Source of the DNA: a virus
Direction: 5' to 3' (one strand)
DNA: 64,000 nucleotides
IMG/VR virus record: IMGVR_UViG_3300048592_001221
Coordinates: 1-64,000 of that record
Shown here: positions 54,120 through 61,326 of the stretch, one piece after another
Position numbering within the stretch: position 1 is the first letter of the stretch
Layout: each line of letters begins with the position of its first letter
Notes under the pieces: model-generated
What the model saw: only the letters and a program-made list of their open reading frames with translations
The model's database searches: none
What the model was told of the DNA's origin: nothing
Made by a program: the position numbers and the translations under genes

Positions 54120-56594
54120 ATGGCTTATCGCCGCCCCGGAGTGATTGTCACTCAAGAGTTTCAGAATGCAGCGCCCGCTCTGGCAGCATTTGCGCTACCA
54201 TGTTGCGTGATTGGCCCAGCCTACCAGGTCGTCAACAACGATCTGCTTGGCACCTATTCGGGCGCTGAGCAAACCTACGCCTACGCTGGGCTTCTCGGTG
54301 GAGCAGTTGTCGACCTCAGCTTTACGGCTGAAGACGAAATGTTCCCGGCCACCAAAAAACAGCTGTCCGGGGTCATGCGAAACACCATTATCCAGGTGCT
54401 GGCGGAGCAGACAAACGGATCGGGCGCGGGTGATGTTCTCACCGACGATAGCTCGCCTACCCTTTTCGCGGACGTCGTGGCAGGGGATATTGTCACAATC
54501 GTCGAGGAAACCGGCGTTGAAATCGTCGCCGCGCAAACTGATGGTGTTACGACCGACACCGCCGGACAGCGCAACCGCCTCACGGCCGGTGTCGTAGGCC
54601 AATTCGCGCAGGTGAAGGCCGGCGATGAGGTTGTTGTCACAGCCGGTACAAACACGAATACCGGAACCTACCTTGTCACTGCAAAACTCTCCGACTCGCT
54701 GCTTTTGCTCGACGCGGATGTCAACGATGGCGTCGGCGCATCAACGGATGTTGCCTACTCGATCTCCGGCGATCGCGGAACGACCAACCAGGGCGATTAC
54801 GTAATCAAAAGCAAAACCGACGACAACACGCTCGTTTTGCAAACGCCGTTTCTTGATACTCCCGAAGCGCCGCTGACCTATTCCATCAAGCGCCGCATCG
54901 GTGAAATCGAGGTCGAGTACCTGGATTCACCCGGAAACGGTTTCACGGCTGACGCTGACGGGGTCACTCTCCCGCTTGGTCTTCAGACGGAAGTCGATTC
55001 CACTCTCTACGACGTGCTCTCGGGTACGTTCTATGCGAGCTATCGAGCTCTCCGCAACGACCTCGCAGCCGAGGTGCGCGAGTATGAGGGCACGACCGAC
55101 CTGACGAGCGTCTTTGGAAGCGGGCAGCTGGTTCCATCGAACCCGCTTGGCTACGGGCTTTCCATCATGCTTCAAAACACGGTGACTCCGGTCAACGGCC
55201 TTGGTCTTGACGAAAACGCGGTCACTGACGAAGTGCTCTCCTACACCGCGGCAACCGAGGTTCTCGAAACCACCGAAATGTACGCACTAGCGCCTCTTTC
55301 GCAGTCGCCTGTTGTCCACACACTCTTCAAAAACCACGTCGATCAGCTGTCTCAGCCACAGAGAAAGCAGGAGCGCGTGGTACTGATTTCAAGTCTTTTG
55401 AAGACAACCCTTCTGCTTCAGGAGGAGCAGACGACGGTCACGACGGCGAATAACTCCAGAGTTATCGTCAACACACAAGTCGATGGGTCAGGCAGCTTTG
55501 TCACAAACCCCGCCGTGCTCAACGACGCCACGCCCGACGCGTTTTTGAACGTGGCCCTCGGTGATTCGGTTGTGATCGTTGGCGGTACCAACGTCAACCC
55601 CGGAACCTATGTCGTCACGACAAAGACGAGCGACAACTCGCTCACTCTGGCGTCGAGCTTCATCACGGCCGGCACTCCCACAGACATCCAGTATTACATC
55701 TACCGGCGCGATGGCCTCTCGGCCGGCGGTCTTATTTTTTACGACCGCAATGCGGCCTTTCTTGCCAACGGCGTCGCCGCCGGGCACTACATCGAGATCA
55801 GCGGAGTTTCGTTTGAGGGTCGCTACAAAATCGGCTCCGTTCAAAGCGATCGTCAGCTGACCCTTGCGACTGCAATCCCAGGCATCGTGTCCCTTCAAAC
55901 GGGAATCACCTACGAGATCAACCGCGATTTGACCAAGGCTGAGCAGGCAGCTCAGGTCGCCTCCTACAGTGAGGCCTTTGCCGATCGCCGCGTTGTCCAC
56001 TGCTGGCCCGATGTTCTTCAGGCGCCCGTCGGATCGGAGACAGAGGATGTCCCTGGCTTTTACGGAGCGTGTACCATCGCCGCCCTGACGTCAGGTCTTC
56101 CAACCCAGCAAGGTTTTACAAACCTCGCAGTCTCGGGCTTTCTCGGCTTCAAACACTCGACGCGCTACTTCACCGAAGCGCAGCTCGACACCATTGCAGG
56201 TGGCGGTACGCTGATCTTTGCTCAGGACACGCCCGACACGCCTCTTTACGTTCGTCACCAGCTGACGACGGATCTGTCGAGCATCAAGTTCCAGGAGTAT
56301 TCGGTCACCAAAAACGTCGATTTCATGGCCAAGCACCTTCGGAGCACGTATGCGCCATACATCGGCCAGTACAACATCATCGACACCACTCTTGATGCCC
56401 TGAAGACGACCGGGGAAGGGGAAATCATCTTTCTCCGCGACACCACCCGCGTCCCAAGGTTTGGTGGCGTCATCCGAGCCGGAAAGCTTGTCTCTCTTAC
56501 GGAATCTGAAACACAGATCGACACCGTCGATGTGCTGTTCAACTTTCAGATACCGATCCCGCTCAACAACATCGACATCACCATCCAGGTCTAA
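54120..56594 (+). CDS. Tail sheath protein, 824 aa
   Basis: Start 54120 has AAGGAGG upstream. The N-terminus M-A-Y-R-R-P-G-V-I-V-T-Q-E is the classical start of contractile sheath proteins, and the C-terminal D-V-L-F-N-F-Q-I-P-I-P-L-N-N-I-D-I-T-I-Q-V fits the sheath C-arm. The 824-residue length is more than that of T4 gp18 (659). The middle contains four related beta modules (near 170-218, 225-260, 483-532 and 558-605) with G-T-N-x-N-x-G-T-Y-x-V-T-x-K-x-S-D-x-x-L-x-L. These are probably surface insertions of the sheath. It defines the phage as a contractile-tail phage. Confidence 0.85.
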   Translation: MAYRRPGVIVTQEFQNAAPALAAFALPCCVIGPAYQVVNNDLLGTYSGAEQTYAYAGLLGGAVVDLSFTAEDEMFPATKKQLSGVMRNTIIQVLAEQTNGSGAGDVLTDDSSPTLFADVVAGDIVTIVEETGVEIVAAQTDGVTTDTAGQRNRLTAGVVGQFAQVKAGDEVVVTAGTNTNTGTYLVTAKLSDSLLLLDADVNDGVGASTDVAYSISGDRGTTNQGDYVIKSKTDDNTLVLQTPFLDTPEAPLTYSIKRRIGEIEVEYLDSPGNGFTADADGVTLPLGLQTEVDSTLYDVLSGTFYASYRALRNDLAAEVREYEGTTDLTSVFGSGQLVPSNPLGYGLSIMLQNTVTPVNGLGLDENAVTDEVLSYTAATEVLETTEMYALAPLSQSPVVHTLFKNHVDQLSQPQRKQERVVLISSLLKTTLLLQEEQTTVTTANNSRVIVNTQVDGSGSFVTNPAVLNDATPDAFLNVALGDSVVIVGGTNVNPGTYVVTTKTSDNSLTLASSFITAGTPTDIQYYIYRRDGLSAGGLIFYDRNAAFLANGVAAGHYIEISGVSFEGRYKIGSVQSDRQLTLATAIPGIVSLQTGITYEINRDLTKAEQAAQVASYSEAFADRRVVHCWPDVLQAPVGSETEDVPGFYGACTIAALTSGLPTQQGFTNLAVSGFLGFKHSTRYFTEAQLDTIAGGGTLIFAQDTPDTPLYVRHQLTTDLSSIKFQEYSVTKNVDFMAKHLRSTYAPYIGQYNIIDTTLDALKTTGEGEIIFLRDTTRVPRFGGVIRAGKLVSLTESETQIDTVDVLFNFQIPIPLNNIDITIQV

Positions 56595-56606
56595 GGAGGA
56601 GTACAC

Positions 56607-57314
56607 ATGGCTACCACGAGCTACAGCAACTGGGACTTTTATAACTACAGGGTTCAGCAGGAGCTTGTCGGTGGGCAGTTCGTCAGCGCTGAGTCCACGC
56701 TCATCGCTGCCGGCCCTCCCCGGCTGACCACGGAGGGTGGTGCAGGGACGGAGATCGCCTACCCGATTGGCCTTCTTGAGACGTTCGGTATTCAGCAAAG
56801 CCGCCAGCTGCAGCGGATTTTTGAGATCGGCTCCACCCGGTCCTACTTTATCCCCGGCAGGACCGTCGGCTCGATTTCGATCGGCCGGACGTTCTACTTT
56901 GGACCCTCGCTGCTTCGCGTGCTCTACGCGTACTACCGAAGCAACGCCGGCACCTTTGATCTGGGTACGGCGGCGGTAGGCGCAACGGTAACCTCTCCTG
57001 AAGGTCGCAATGAGGTCCCGGACCCCAGCGCGGCGCTTCTCGATACCTTTTCCGTGGGGGATCTTCACGAGCTGAAGAGAAACCCGGGTTACGGCTATCT
57101 CATCATCGACCTCGCTTCCGACCTCTTCGCGCAGCCGACCGGTCTGGCCGTCTACTTCAAGGACGCAAACACGGACACGGTGGGCGGCTTTTATGTCGAA
57201 GACTCCTATGTTCAAGGCCACCAGATGACGGTATCATCGGGCTCTGTCTTGATCATGGAAGGTGTCAGCGTCCAGTACGATCGCCTCGTACCGCTGAACG
57301 TCGATGCGTTTTAA
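56607..57314 (+). CDS. Tail tube protein, 235 aa
   Basis: Directly after the sheath gene with GGAGGAG upstream, as the tube gene is in myoviruses. It is beta rich and has several glycine-turns (GAGTEIAYPIGLLETFGIQQ; TRSYFIPGRTVGSISIGRTF). Its C-terminal sections V-Y-F-K-D-A-N-T-D-T-V-G-G-F and H-Q-M-T-V-S-S-G-S-V-L-I-M-E fit the inner-tube beta-barrel. The call is from position, size and fold, not motif. Confidence 0.65.
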   Translation: MATTSYSNWDFYNYRVQQELVGGQFVSAESTLIAAGPPRLTTEGGAGTEIAYPIGLLETFGIQQSRQLQRIFEIGSTRSYFIPGRTVGSISIGRTFYFGPSLLRVLYAYYRSNAGTFDLGTAAVGATVTSPEGRNEVPDPSAALLDTFSVGDLHELKRNPGYGYLIIDLASDLFAQPTGLAVYFKDANTDTVGGFYVEDSYVQGHQMTVSSGSVLIMEGVSVQYDRLVPLNVDAF

Positions 57315-57326
57315 TGGGAGCAAACC

Positions 57327-57734
57327 ATGAACTCTTTCTGGGAAGGTTTTGAAAAAGCGGCAGCCGGGAACCCCGAGGGTCACCACGGCCGCCGTTTTCT
57401 GCTCGGCAACCCCATCTCGACTGCGATCGAAGCGGAACCGGGAAAAAAAATGCAGGGCTTCGGCGAAGCATTTAAACACCAAACGATCCAAGGCCTCAAA
57501 GGCATGGGTATAGGCGGTGTCGGGGGCGCAGGACTCGGTGCTGCTGCCGGGGCTTTGGCGTCGCTGGCGAAGTCAAAAAGGATTGACCCGGAGGCGGTAA
57601 AACTTCTCGCAGCCCTGGGTGCAGGCGGGGGTTCTTACCTGGGCGGAGCTATCGGCTCCATGGTAGGTCAGCACGGTCGCAAAGCCAGCGAGATCCACGG
57701 CCGTTACAGCCCGCGCCGAATAAAAGAGGATTGA
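57327..57734 (+). CDS. Protein with targeting peptide, glycine-rich, 135 aa
   Basis: M-N-S-F-W-E-G-F-E-K-A-A, the shared peptide. After it, a positively charged region, then a hydrophobic glycine-rich segment near residues 55-80 (IGGVGGAGLGAAAGALASLA) and a second near 92-115, which may insert into membranes, followed by a basic tail with R-Y-S-P-R-R. First of five consecutive small genes that carry this peptide or a degraded form. GGGAG lies upstream. Confidence 0.6.
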   Translation: MNSFWEGFEKAAAGNPEGHHGRRFLLGNPISTAIEAEPGKKMQGFGEAFKHQTIQGLKGMGIGGVGGAGLGAAAGALASLAKSKRIDPEAVKLLAALGAGGGSYLGGAIGSMVGQHGRKASEIHGRYSPRRIKED

Positions 57735-57736
57735 TC

Positions 57737-58030
57737 ATGGAGTCTTTCTGGATAGGCTTTGAAAAACAGGCCTCGTTTATGAATGCAGGGCGGGCTTTTG
57801 TTCAGCGCATGGTGCCGAAAGCCCAGGCCGCCTGGCAGCAGGCACGTCCCGTTATGCAATCGGCAGTGGCCAAGGGTAAAACCATGGCGACCAAAGGGCA
57901 GCAGGCCGTCATGAAAACCCCGCAGCGGGCTCTTGCAGCTGGCGTTGCGGGTGGAGCGGCGGGGACCTATGCCCTGACGAGGCCGAGCGAGACTCCGATG
58001 CAGTATGGGGCACAAGCCGCGTACTACTGA
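57737..58030 (+). CDS. Protein with targeting peptide, 97 aa
   Basis: M-E-S-F-W-I-G-F-E-K-Q-A, the shared peptide. The mature part is basic and alanine/glutamine rich (MVPKAQAAWQQARPVMQSAV), with a glycine-rich hydrophobic stretch near 76-88. Its lysines could bind DNA inside the head. It begins two bases after the previous stop, with GAGGA upstream. A terminator-like hairpin follows. Confidence 0.6.
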   Translation: MESFWIGFEKQASFMNAGRAFVQRMVPKAQAAWQQARPVMQSAVAKGKTMATKGQQAVMKTPQRALAAGVAGGAAGTYALTRPSETPMQYGAQAAYY

Positions 58031-58062
58031 GTCTCGCCGGTAAATGGGAAGACGCAACCAAA

Positions 58063-58101
58063 GCCGCCTGCCGGGACAAGCCCGTGTCAGGCGGTTTCTT
58101 T
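58063..58101 (+). terminator. Intrinsic terminator before 58114 gene
   Basis: The stem GCCGCCTG/CAGGCGGT with inner CGGG/CCCG is followed by TTCTTTT. A GTG inside it (58084) opens the next frame but is not likely the start because it lies in the stem; ATG 58114 is used. Confidence 0.65.
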
Positions 58102-58113
58102 TCGGGGATGTTG

Positions 58114-58401
58114 ATGTCCGATATTGAAAAGCTGAAGACCGCAATCAAAGGTGCCGTCGCGGTGGGCGTCGCGGACCTGTTTATCGAACTTGACCTTTTA
58201 CCGCTGGGCTCCGCTTTACGCCAGGAACTCGCGCAAAGGGAGCAGGGTCTTACCCGCGCGCTGACCGATGGGGTGCTAAGGGCGCTCAAGGTCTCACTGG
58301 AAATCGAGGTCCTGGATATGAGTATCGAGGGTGCCCTGAAAGCCGCAAATCTGATTTCGGCCGAACTGGAGGCGCAAGCGCAGACTCCCGCCAAATTTTG
58401 A
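58114..58401 (+). CDS. Hypothetical helical protein, 95 aa
   Basis: Not recognised. Starts at ATG 58114 after a GGGG. Helical and alanine/leucine rich (IEKLKTAIKGAVAVGVADLF), with one L-K-T-A near residue 8, so even this one could have a processing site without the aromatic peptide. No membrane signature is strong. It is between two peptide-bearing genes. Confidence 0.55.
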   Translation: MSDIEKLKTAIKGAVAVGVADLFIELDLLPLGSALRQELAQREQGLTRALTDGVLRALKVSLEIEVLDMSIEGALKAANLISAELEAQAQTPAKF

Positions 58402-58408
58402 GGTAGGC

Positions 58409-58600
58409 ATGAAAGACTTCTGGACCGGCTTTAAAAAACGGGCGGCCGAGGCCACCGAAGACCCTCTTGCACTCTGGCTGCAGGAAGCGGAGGATGAGCA
58501 AAAGACGATTGATGAGAAAAAAACACGACCCTATCGGGTGGATCCGCGTGAACTCTCGGAAGGGTTTACACCGGATACCTGGCAGCGTTACTGGCCATAG
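58409..58600 (+). CDS. Small protein with targeting peptide, 63 aa
   Basis: M-K-D-F-W-T-G-F-K-K-R-A, the shared peptide, then only 50 residues: acidic helix (DPLALWLQEAEDEQKTIDEK) and a proline/arginine-rich tail ending in W-Q-R-Y-W-P. Shares the E-D-P and R-Y-W style with nothing I know. GAGG lies upstream. Confidence 0.6.
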   Translation: MKDFWTGFKKRAAEATEDPLALWLQEAEDEQKTIDEKKTRPYRVDPRELSEGFTPDTWQRYWP

Positions 58601-58608
58601 GAGAGGGC

Positions 58609-59145
58609 ATGCGGGATTTCTGGGAAGGCTTTCAGAAAAGAGCCATGAAAGAGGTGGCGACTGTCGGGATCATAGATGTCGATGGTAGAAAGCTCCTCAT
58701 GGGCAAAAGAAAGGATAACGGTCGCTGGACGAATCCAGGAGGCCACCTCGACCCCGGCGAAACCCCGATCCACGGAGCGATCCGTGAGGTGAAGGAGGAG
58801 GCCGGAATAAGCCTCGGCGAGGACGATCTCATTCACATAAAATCAAAGACCGTGACCAAGCCCGGCGGCGAAAAGCTCAAGATCCATGCCTTCAAGGTCT
58901 TCTTTGGCTCGGACCGCCTGCCCAGAACTACGACGCGCAACGACCCCGACGACGAGGTTCACGGCTGGAAATGGATCCCGATGCCGGGCGGGCTCCCCAA
59001 GGAGATCCGGGACAACCTTCACGTGCCGCTCGGTCGCAATATCCTTCTCGACAGCCTCAACCTCTCGGAAGAAAACGAAACCTTAAAACCTGCCGGGGGT
59101 CTCAAAGAGGCCTTTTGGCGAGGGTTTAGGAAAGGAGCAGCATGA
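58609..59145 (+). CDS. NUDIX hydrolase with targeting peptides at both ends, 178 aa
   Basis: The NUDIX box is perfect: G-H-L-D-P-G-E-T-P-I-H-G-A-I-R-E-V-K-E-E-A-G-I (residues 45-67), the Gx5Ex7REUxEExGU signature that binds the metal in nucleoside-diphosphate-X hydrolases. The N-terminus M-R-D-F-W-E-G-F-Q-K-R-A and the C-terminus L-K-E-A-F-W-R-G-F-R-K-G-A-A both match the shared peptide. Substrate unknown; ADP-ribose, NAD, dinucleoside polyphosphates and (d)NTPs are typical. It is probably packed in the head. AGGAGAGGGC upstream. Confidence 0.85.
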   Translation: MRDFWEGFQKRAMKEVATVGIIDVDGRKLLMGKRKDNGRWTNPGGHLDPGETPIHGAIREVKEEAGISLGEDDLIHIKSKTVTKPGGEKLKIHAFKVFFGSDRLPRTTTRNDPDDEVHGWKWIPMPGGLPKEIRDNLHVPLGRNILLDSLNLSEENETLKPAGGLKEAFWRGFRKGAA

Positions 59146-59486
59146 CAAGCGGATTTTGGCAGAACGCACGCAAAATGGGCCGCCCAGGGTTTCTGAGCGA
59201 GAGCGACGCTTTTCAAAAGCTCAAAAAAGAGCTTCCCCAGCAGGCGGCGCAGCAAAGAGACCTTATGAAGACCGACAATGAGAAGAAGGCCGCCAAGGAC
59301 AAGATCCCGGGCGGGCTCGCGGACAATGCGCCTGACAGCGGATTTGCGGCAAAGGATCTTCGCAAGGGACAGAAGGTCGAGCGGGAGCACACCTCAGACC
59401 CGGAGCTGGCCAAGGAGATCGCCAAGGATCATCTTACGGAAGATCCGGCGTACTACGATAAGCTCCAAAAGATGGAAAAGGAGTAG
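59142..59486 (+). CDS. DUF5661-like protein with degraded peptide, 114 aa
   Basis: The C-terminal half L-R-K-G-Q-K-V-E-R-E-H-T-S-D-P-E-L-A-K-E-I-A-K-D-H-L-T-E-D-P-A-Y-Y-D-K-L is the DUF5661 pattern, with G-x-x-V-E-x-E-H-T and A-x-D-H-L-x-E. The N-terminus M-T-S-G-F-W-Q-N-A-R-K-M-G is a damaged form of the shared peptide. It overlaps the NUDIX gene by four bases, inside the codons of the NUDIX C-terminal peptide. It is the last gene of the plus-strand late module. Confidence 0.65.
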   Translation: MTSGFWQNARKMGRPGFLSESDAFQKLKKELPQQAAQQRDLMKTDNEKKAAKDKIPGGLADNAPDSGFAAKDLRKGQKVEREHTSDPELAKEIAKDHLTEDPAYYDKLQKMEKE

Positions 59487-59562
59487 GCCACGACCGGGGC
59501 CATCGTTGCCGCTGCACAGCAGAAGCTCCAGCCCTCAGGCGTGGGATCGGGATTTCTGAGGG

Positions 59563-59637
59563 CCCAGGGGACGGAGTCGAACCGTCTTTCTCCTCGGCGC
59601 GGAGACCTCGGCGGATTCCCACTTTTCCCTCCCTGAG
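59563..59637 (-). tRNA. tRNA-like element, probably degenerate
   Basis: On the minus strand a 7-bp acceptor stem (CTCAGGG with CCCTGGG, one G-T pair), a canonical T-arm (GACGG-TTCGACT-CCGTC) directly next to the acceptor, and a D-arm with A14, R15, G18-G19 and A21 can be drawn in 75 bases. The anticodon part is irregular: the only 5-bp stem is TCTCC/GGAGA with loop GCGCCGA, which lacks the T33 of real anticodon loops and leaves six extra bases before it. No CCA is encoded. A decayed tRNA or a tRNA mimic is possible. Confidence 0.35.
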
Positions 59638-59663
59638 CCTACCCAGAGTACCATAGAAGCCCT

Positions 59664-59695
59664 AAAAATAAAAACCCGGCAACATTTGTGCCGGG
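59664..59695 (-). terminator. Minus-strand terminator after 59737-60138
   Basis: On the minus strand the perfect 7-bp stem CCCGGCA/TGCCGGG is followed by a T-rich tract (TTTTTATTTTT). It closes the right-hand minus-strand operon. Confidence 0.8.
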
Positions 59696-59736
59696 CGCCA
59701 ACAGCGGTCAGAATTTATCTATCCATCACAAGGACA

Positions 59737-60138
59737 TCAAGCAGGTTTTTTCTTCTTTGCAGGCTGTGCCGGGCGACTGACGCTAAAGGCCTTGCTTTGG
59801 GCTTTAGCAGCGGGTACGGCTTTCACGGGAGCTGCCTTTTTCTCGGCATCGACCCCGGCCTTCAGCTTTTTCGAGCGCCGCTCACGAAGGGCCTGCAGCT
59901 CGTTGACGGTCACCTGCGTCTCGGTTTTTTCAGGTCTTCCCGTAACAGAAGACTTGGCTTTTTGGGGAGGGCGCAGGGCGCTTTGAGTATCCGCCACAAG
60001 CGTGCGGAGCTCACTCGAAAGCTGGTCAAGCTCGGAAAGCTTTCCGGCAACAAGCTTCAGCTGGCGCTGAATCGCCTGGTTTGATTTTGCGTTATGGTCA
60101 ACAGGGACCTCGTTTTTCTTCGCCGTATTCTTCTTCAC
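59737..60138 (-). CDS. Basic coiled-coil protein, 133 aa
   Basis: Not recognised. An N-terminal coiled coil (RQLKLVAGKLSELDQLSSEL) is followed by an A/K/P-rich C-terminal tail (KKLKAGVDAEKKAAPVKAVP) like that of histone H1-type or DNA-condensing proteins. It may bind DNA; this is from composition only. Its ribosome site is GGAG-like before ATG 60138. Confidence 0.55.
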   Translation of the reverse strand: MKKNTAKKNEVPVDHNAKSNQAIQRQLKLVAGKLSELDQLSSELRTLVADTQSALRPPQKAKSSVTGRPEKTETQVTVNELQALRERRSKKLKAGVDAEKKAAPVKAVPAAKAQSKAFSVSRPAQPAKKKKPA

Positions 60139-60180
60139 GGGCTGCTCCGATATTTAAAGAAAATCTGATTTTGGGGGAGA

Positions 60181-60206
60181 ACTGGCCCCATTGTGTAGGG
60201 GCCAGT
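60181..60206 (-). terminator. Strong hairpin between minus-strand genes
   Basis: A perfect 9-bp stem ACTGGCCCC/GGGGCCAGT lies in the gap between the genes at 60234 and 60138. The T-tract on the minus side is poor (TCTCCCCCAAAAT), so a partial terminator is the best guess. Confidence 0.45.
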
Positions 60207-60233
60207 CTAATGCAAGAGGTGTTTTTTTACAAC

Positions 60234-60536
60234 TTAGCCATTCTCGCGGCGAAACCAGCCGAGGCTGTTAAGCCGCTTCTCAATTTCCTCCTCGGAAAAA
60301 GGCTCATCCACATGGTGGCGCCCGAGGAAAAGCACGGAGAAACGGTAGCCGGGCGGGGCCGGAATCTCCTGGCGCATCTTGTCAATGTGAGGCTGGCCGG
60401 GGACGGCTTCTTCCGGATTTTTCCAGTGGTGGATGAGCTGCCTTACGGTCAGCGTTTCCCCTTCCAGAAGCTCTGCGAACGGCCTTTTCTGCTCGCTCAT
60501 GCCGCCCATGTGAAAACTACCCTGATATGCCTTCAT
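60234..60536 (-). CDS. Hypothetical protein, 100 aa
   Basis: Not recognised. ATG 60536 is the longest reasonable start; an alternative at 60509 leaves eight bases after the upstream stop. Sequence features: L-E-G-E-T-L-T-V-R-Q-L-I-H-H-W-K, then a proline-rich P-A-P-P-G-Y-R-F-S-V-L-F-L-G-R-H-H-V-D. Confidence 0.55.
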   Translation of the reverse strand: MKAYQGSFHMGGMSEQKRPFAELLEGETLTVRQLIHHWKNPEEAVPGQPHIDKMRQEIPAPPGYRFSVLFLGRHHVDEPFSEEEIEKRLNSLGWFRRENG

Positions 60537-60960
60537 TCTTCCCGCCTTTCTTTTTAAACGGAAGATTAAACCACTCGTCGTACTCTTTGCCCCAATCGCG
60601 CCGCTCCCATTTGGTTTCGTGGTCCTTTTCCCACTCCTCACGCTCTTTCGGGTAACTCTCCATAAAATCGTCCCACTCCCTTTTCAGGATGATGTAGGTG
60701 CTGCGGCCTTCAGGGGAAGGCTTGCAGTGTTTGTGGTCGGCGTTAAAAGCCTTGGAGATGGCGCAGTAAATCCGGACCGATAGCGATACGCAGTTGGACT
60801 CAGGGAAAGGCTTGAGCCAGTAGCCGCAGTGAAGGCAGACAAGAAGCTGCCGGGGCGGCATGATCACCATGTGATCGCCCTTTGTTCGGTACTCAAGCGT
60901 GCCCTTGGCTGTAATCCGGATAGAGAGCGAGGGGCCGGAACTGTCGTCATTCACACTCAT
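60517..60960 (-). CDS. Hypothetical protein, 147 aa
   Basis: Not recognised. Beta-rich first half (SLSIRITAKGTLEYRTKGDH) with C-L-H-C-G-Y-W near residue 42 and more distant C-x-S / H-K-H-C that may complete a zinc site, followed by a highly charged helix (EWDDFMESYPKEREEWEKDH). GGAGG lies upstream of the ATG. Confidence 0.55.
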   Translation of the reverse strand: MSVNDDSSGPSLSIRITAKGTLEYRTKGDHMVIMPPRQLLVCLHCGYWLKPFPESNCVSLSVRIYCAISKAFNADHKHCKPSPEGRSTYIILKREWDDFMESYPKEREEWEKDHETKWERRDWGKEYDEWFNLPFKKKGGKNEGISG

Positions 60961-61015
60961 AGTCCTCCTTGGTAAATTTCACCCGGATCCTTATACCGGG
61001 ATCTCAAGGAAAACC

Positions 61016-61318
61016 CTATGCGTCGGAATTTAGGACCGTGATCCCTGAGACGGACTGAAGAAGACTTAGCCAGGACGGGTAGGCATGCGCCCAGCCGTGA
61101 ATGATCGGGTAGGGGTTCTCGGGGCCCTGAATTCGCCAGAGGGTGTCACCGAGCCTTTCAAAATGGATGTGCACCGGCCTCATCTGGAAAAAGCCAATTT
61201 CAAGGCTGCCTGAGTCCTGGACGGGAATATTCTGCCAGCCAGTCCGAATGCCGGCGGCGGTCACAGCATTGGCAACGACCTGGCGAACCCGAACGGGATG
61301 CCCTCTGAAAAAAAGCAT
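61016..61318 (-). CDS. Hypothetical protein, 100 aa
   Basis: Not recognised. N-terminal helix, then beta strands (SGSLEIGFFQMRPVHIHFER; DTLWRIQGPENPYPIIHGWA). AGGCTGAGGAAATCC precedes the ATG at 61318, only partly a ribosome site. It lies eight bases from the next upstream gene. Confidence 0.5.
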   Translation of the reverse strand: MLFFRGHPVRVRQVVANAVTAAGIRTGWQNIPVQDSGSLEIGFFQMRPVHIHFERLGDTLWRIQGPENPYPIIHGWAHAYPSWLSLLQSVSGITVLNSDA

Positions 61319-61326
61319 GGATTTCC

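Noticed and set aside
58084-58113. GTG start giving S-G-G-F-F-S-G-M-L before the 58114 protein, somewhat like the leader
   Set aside because: The bases form the right arm and T-tract of a terminator hairpin; the pattern lacks K-x-A at the right distance.
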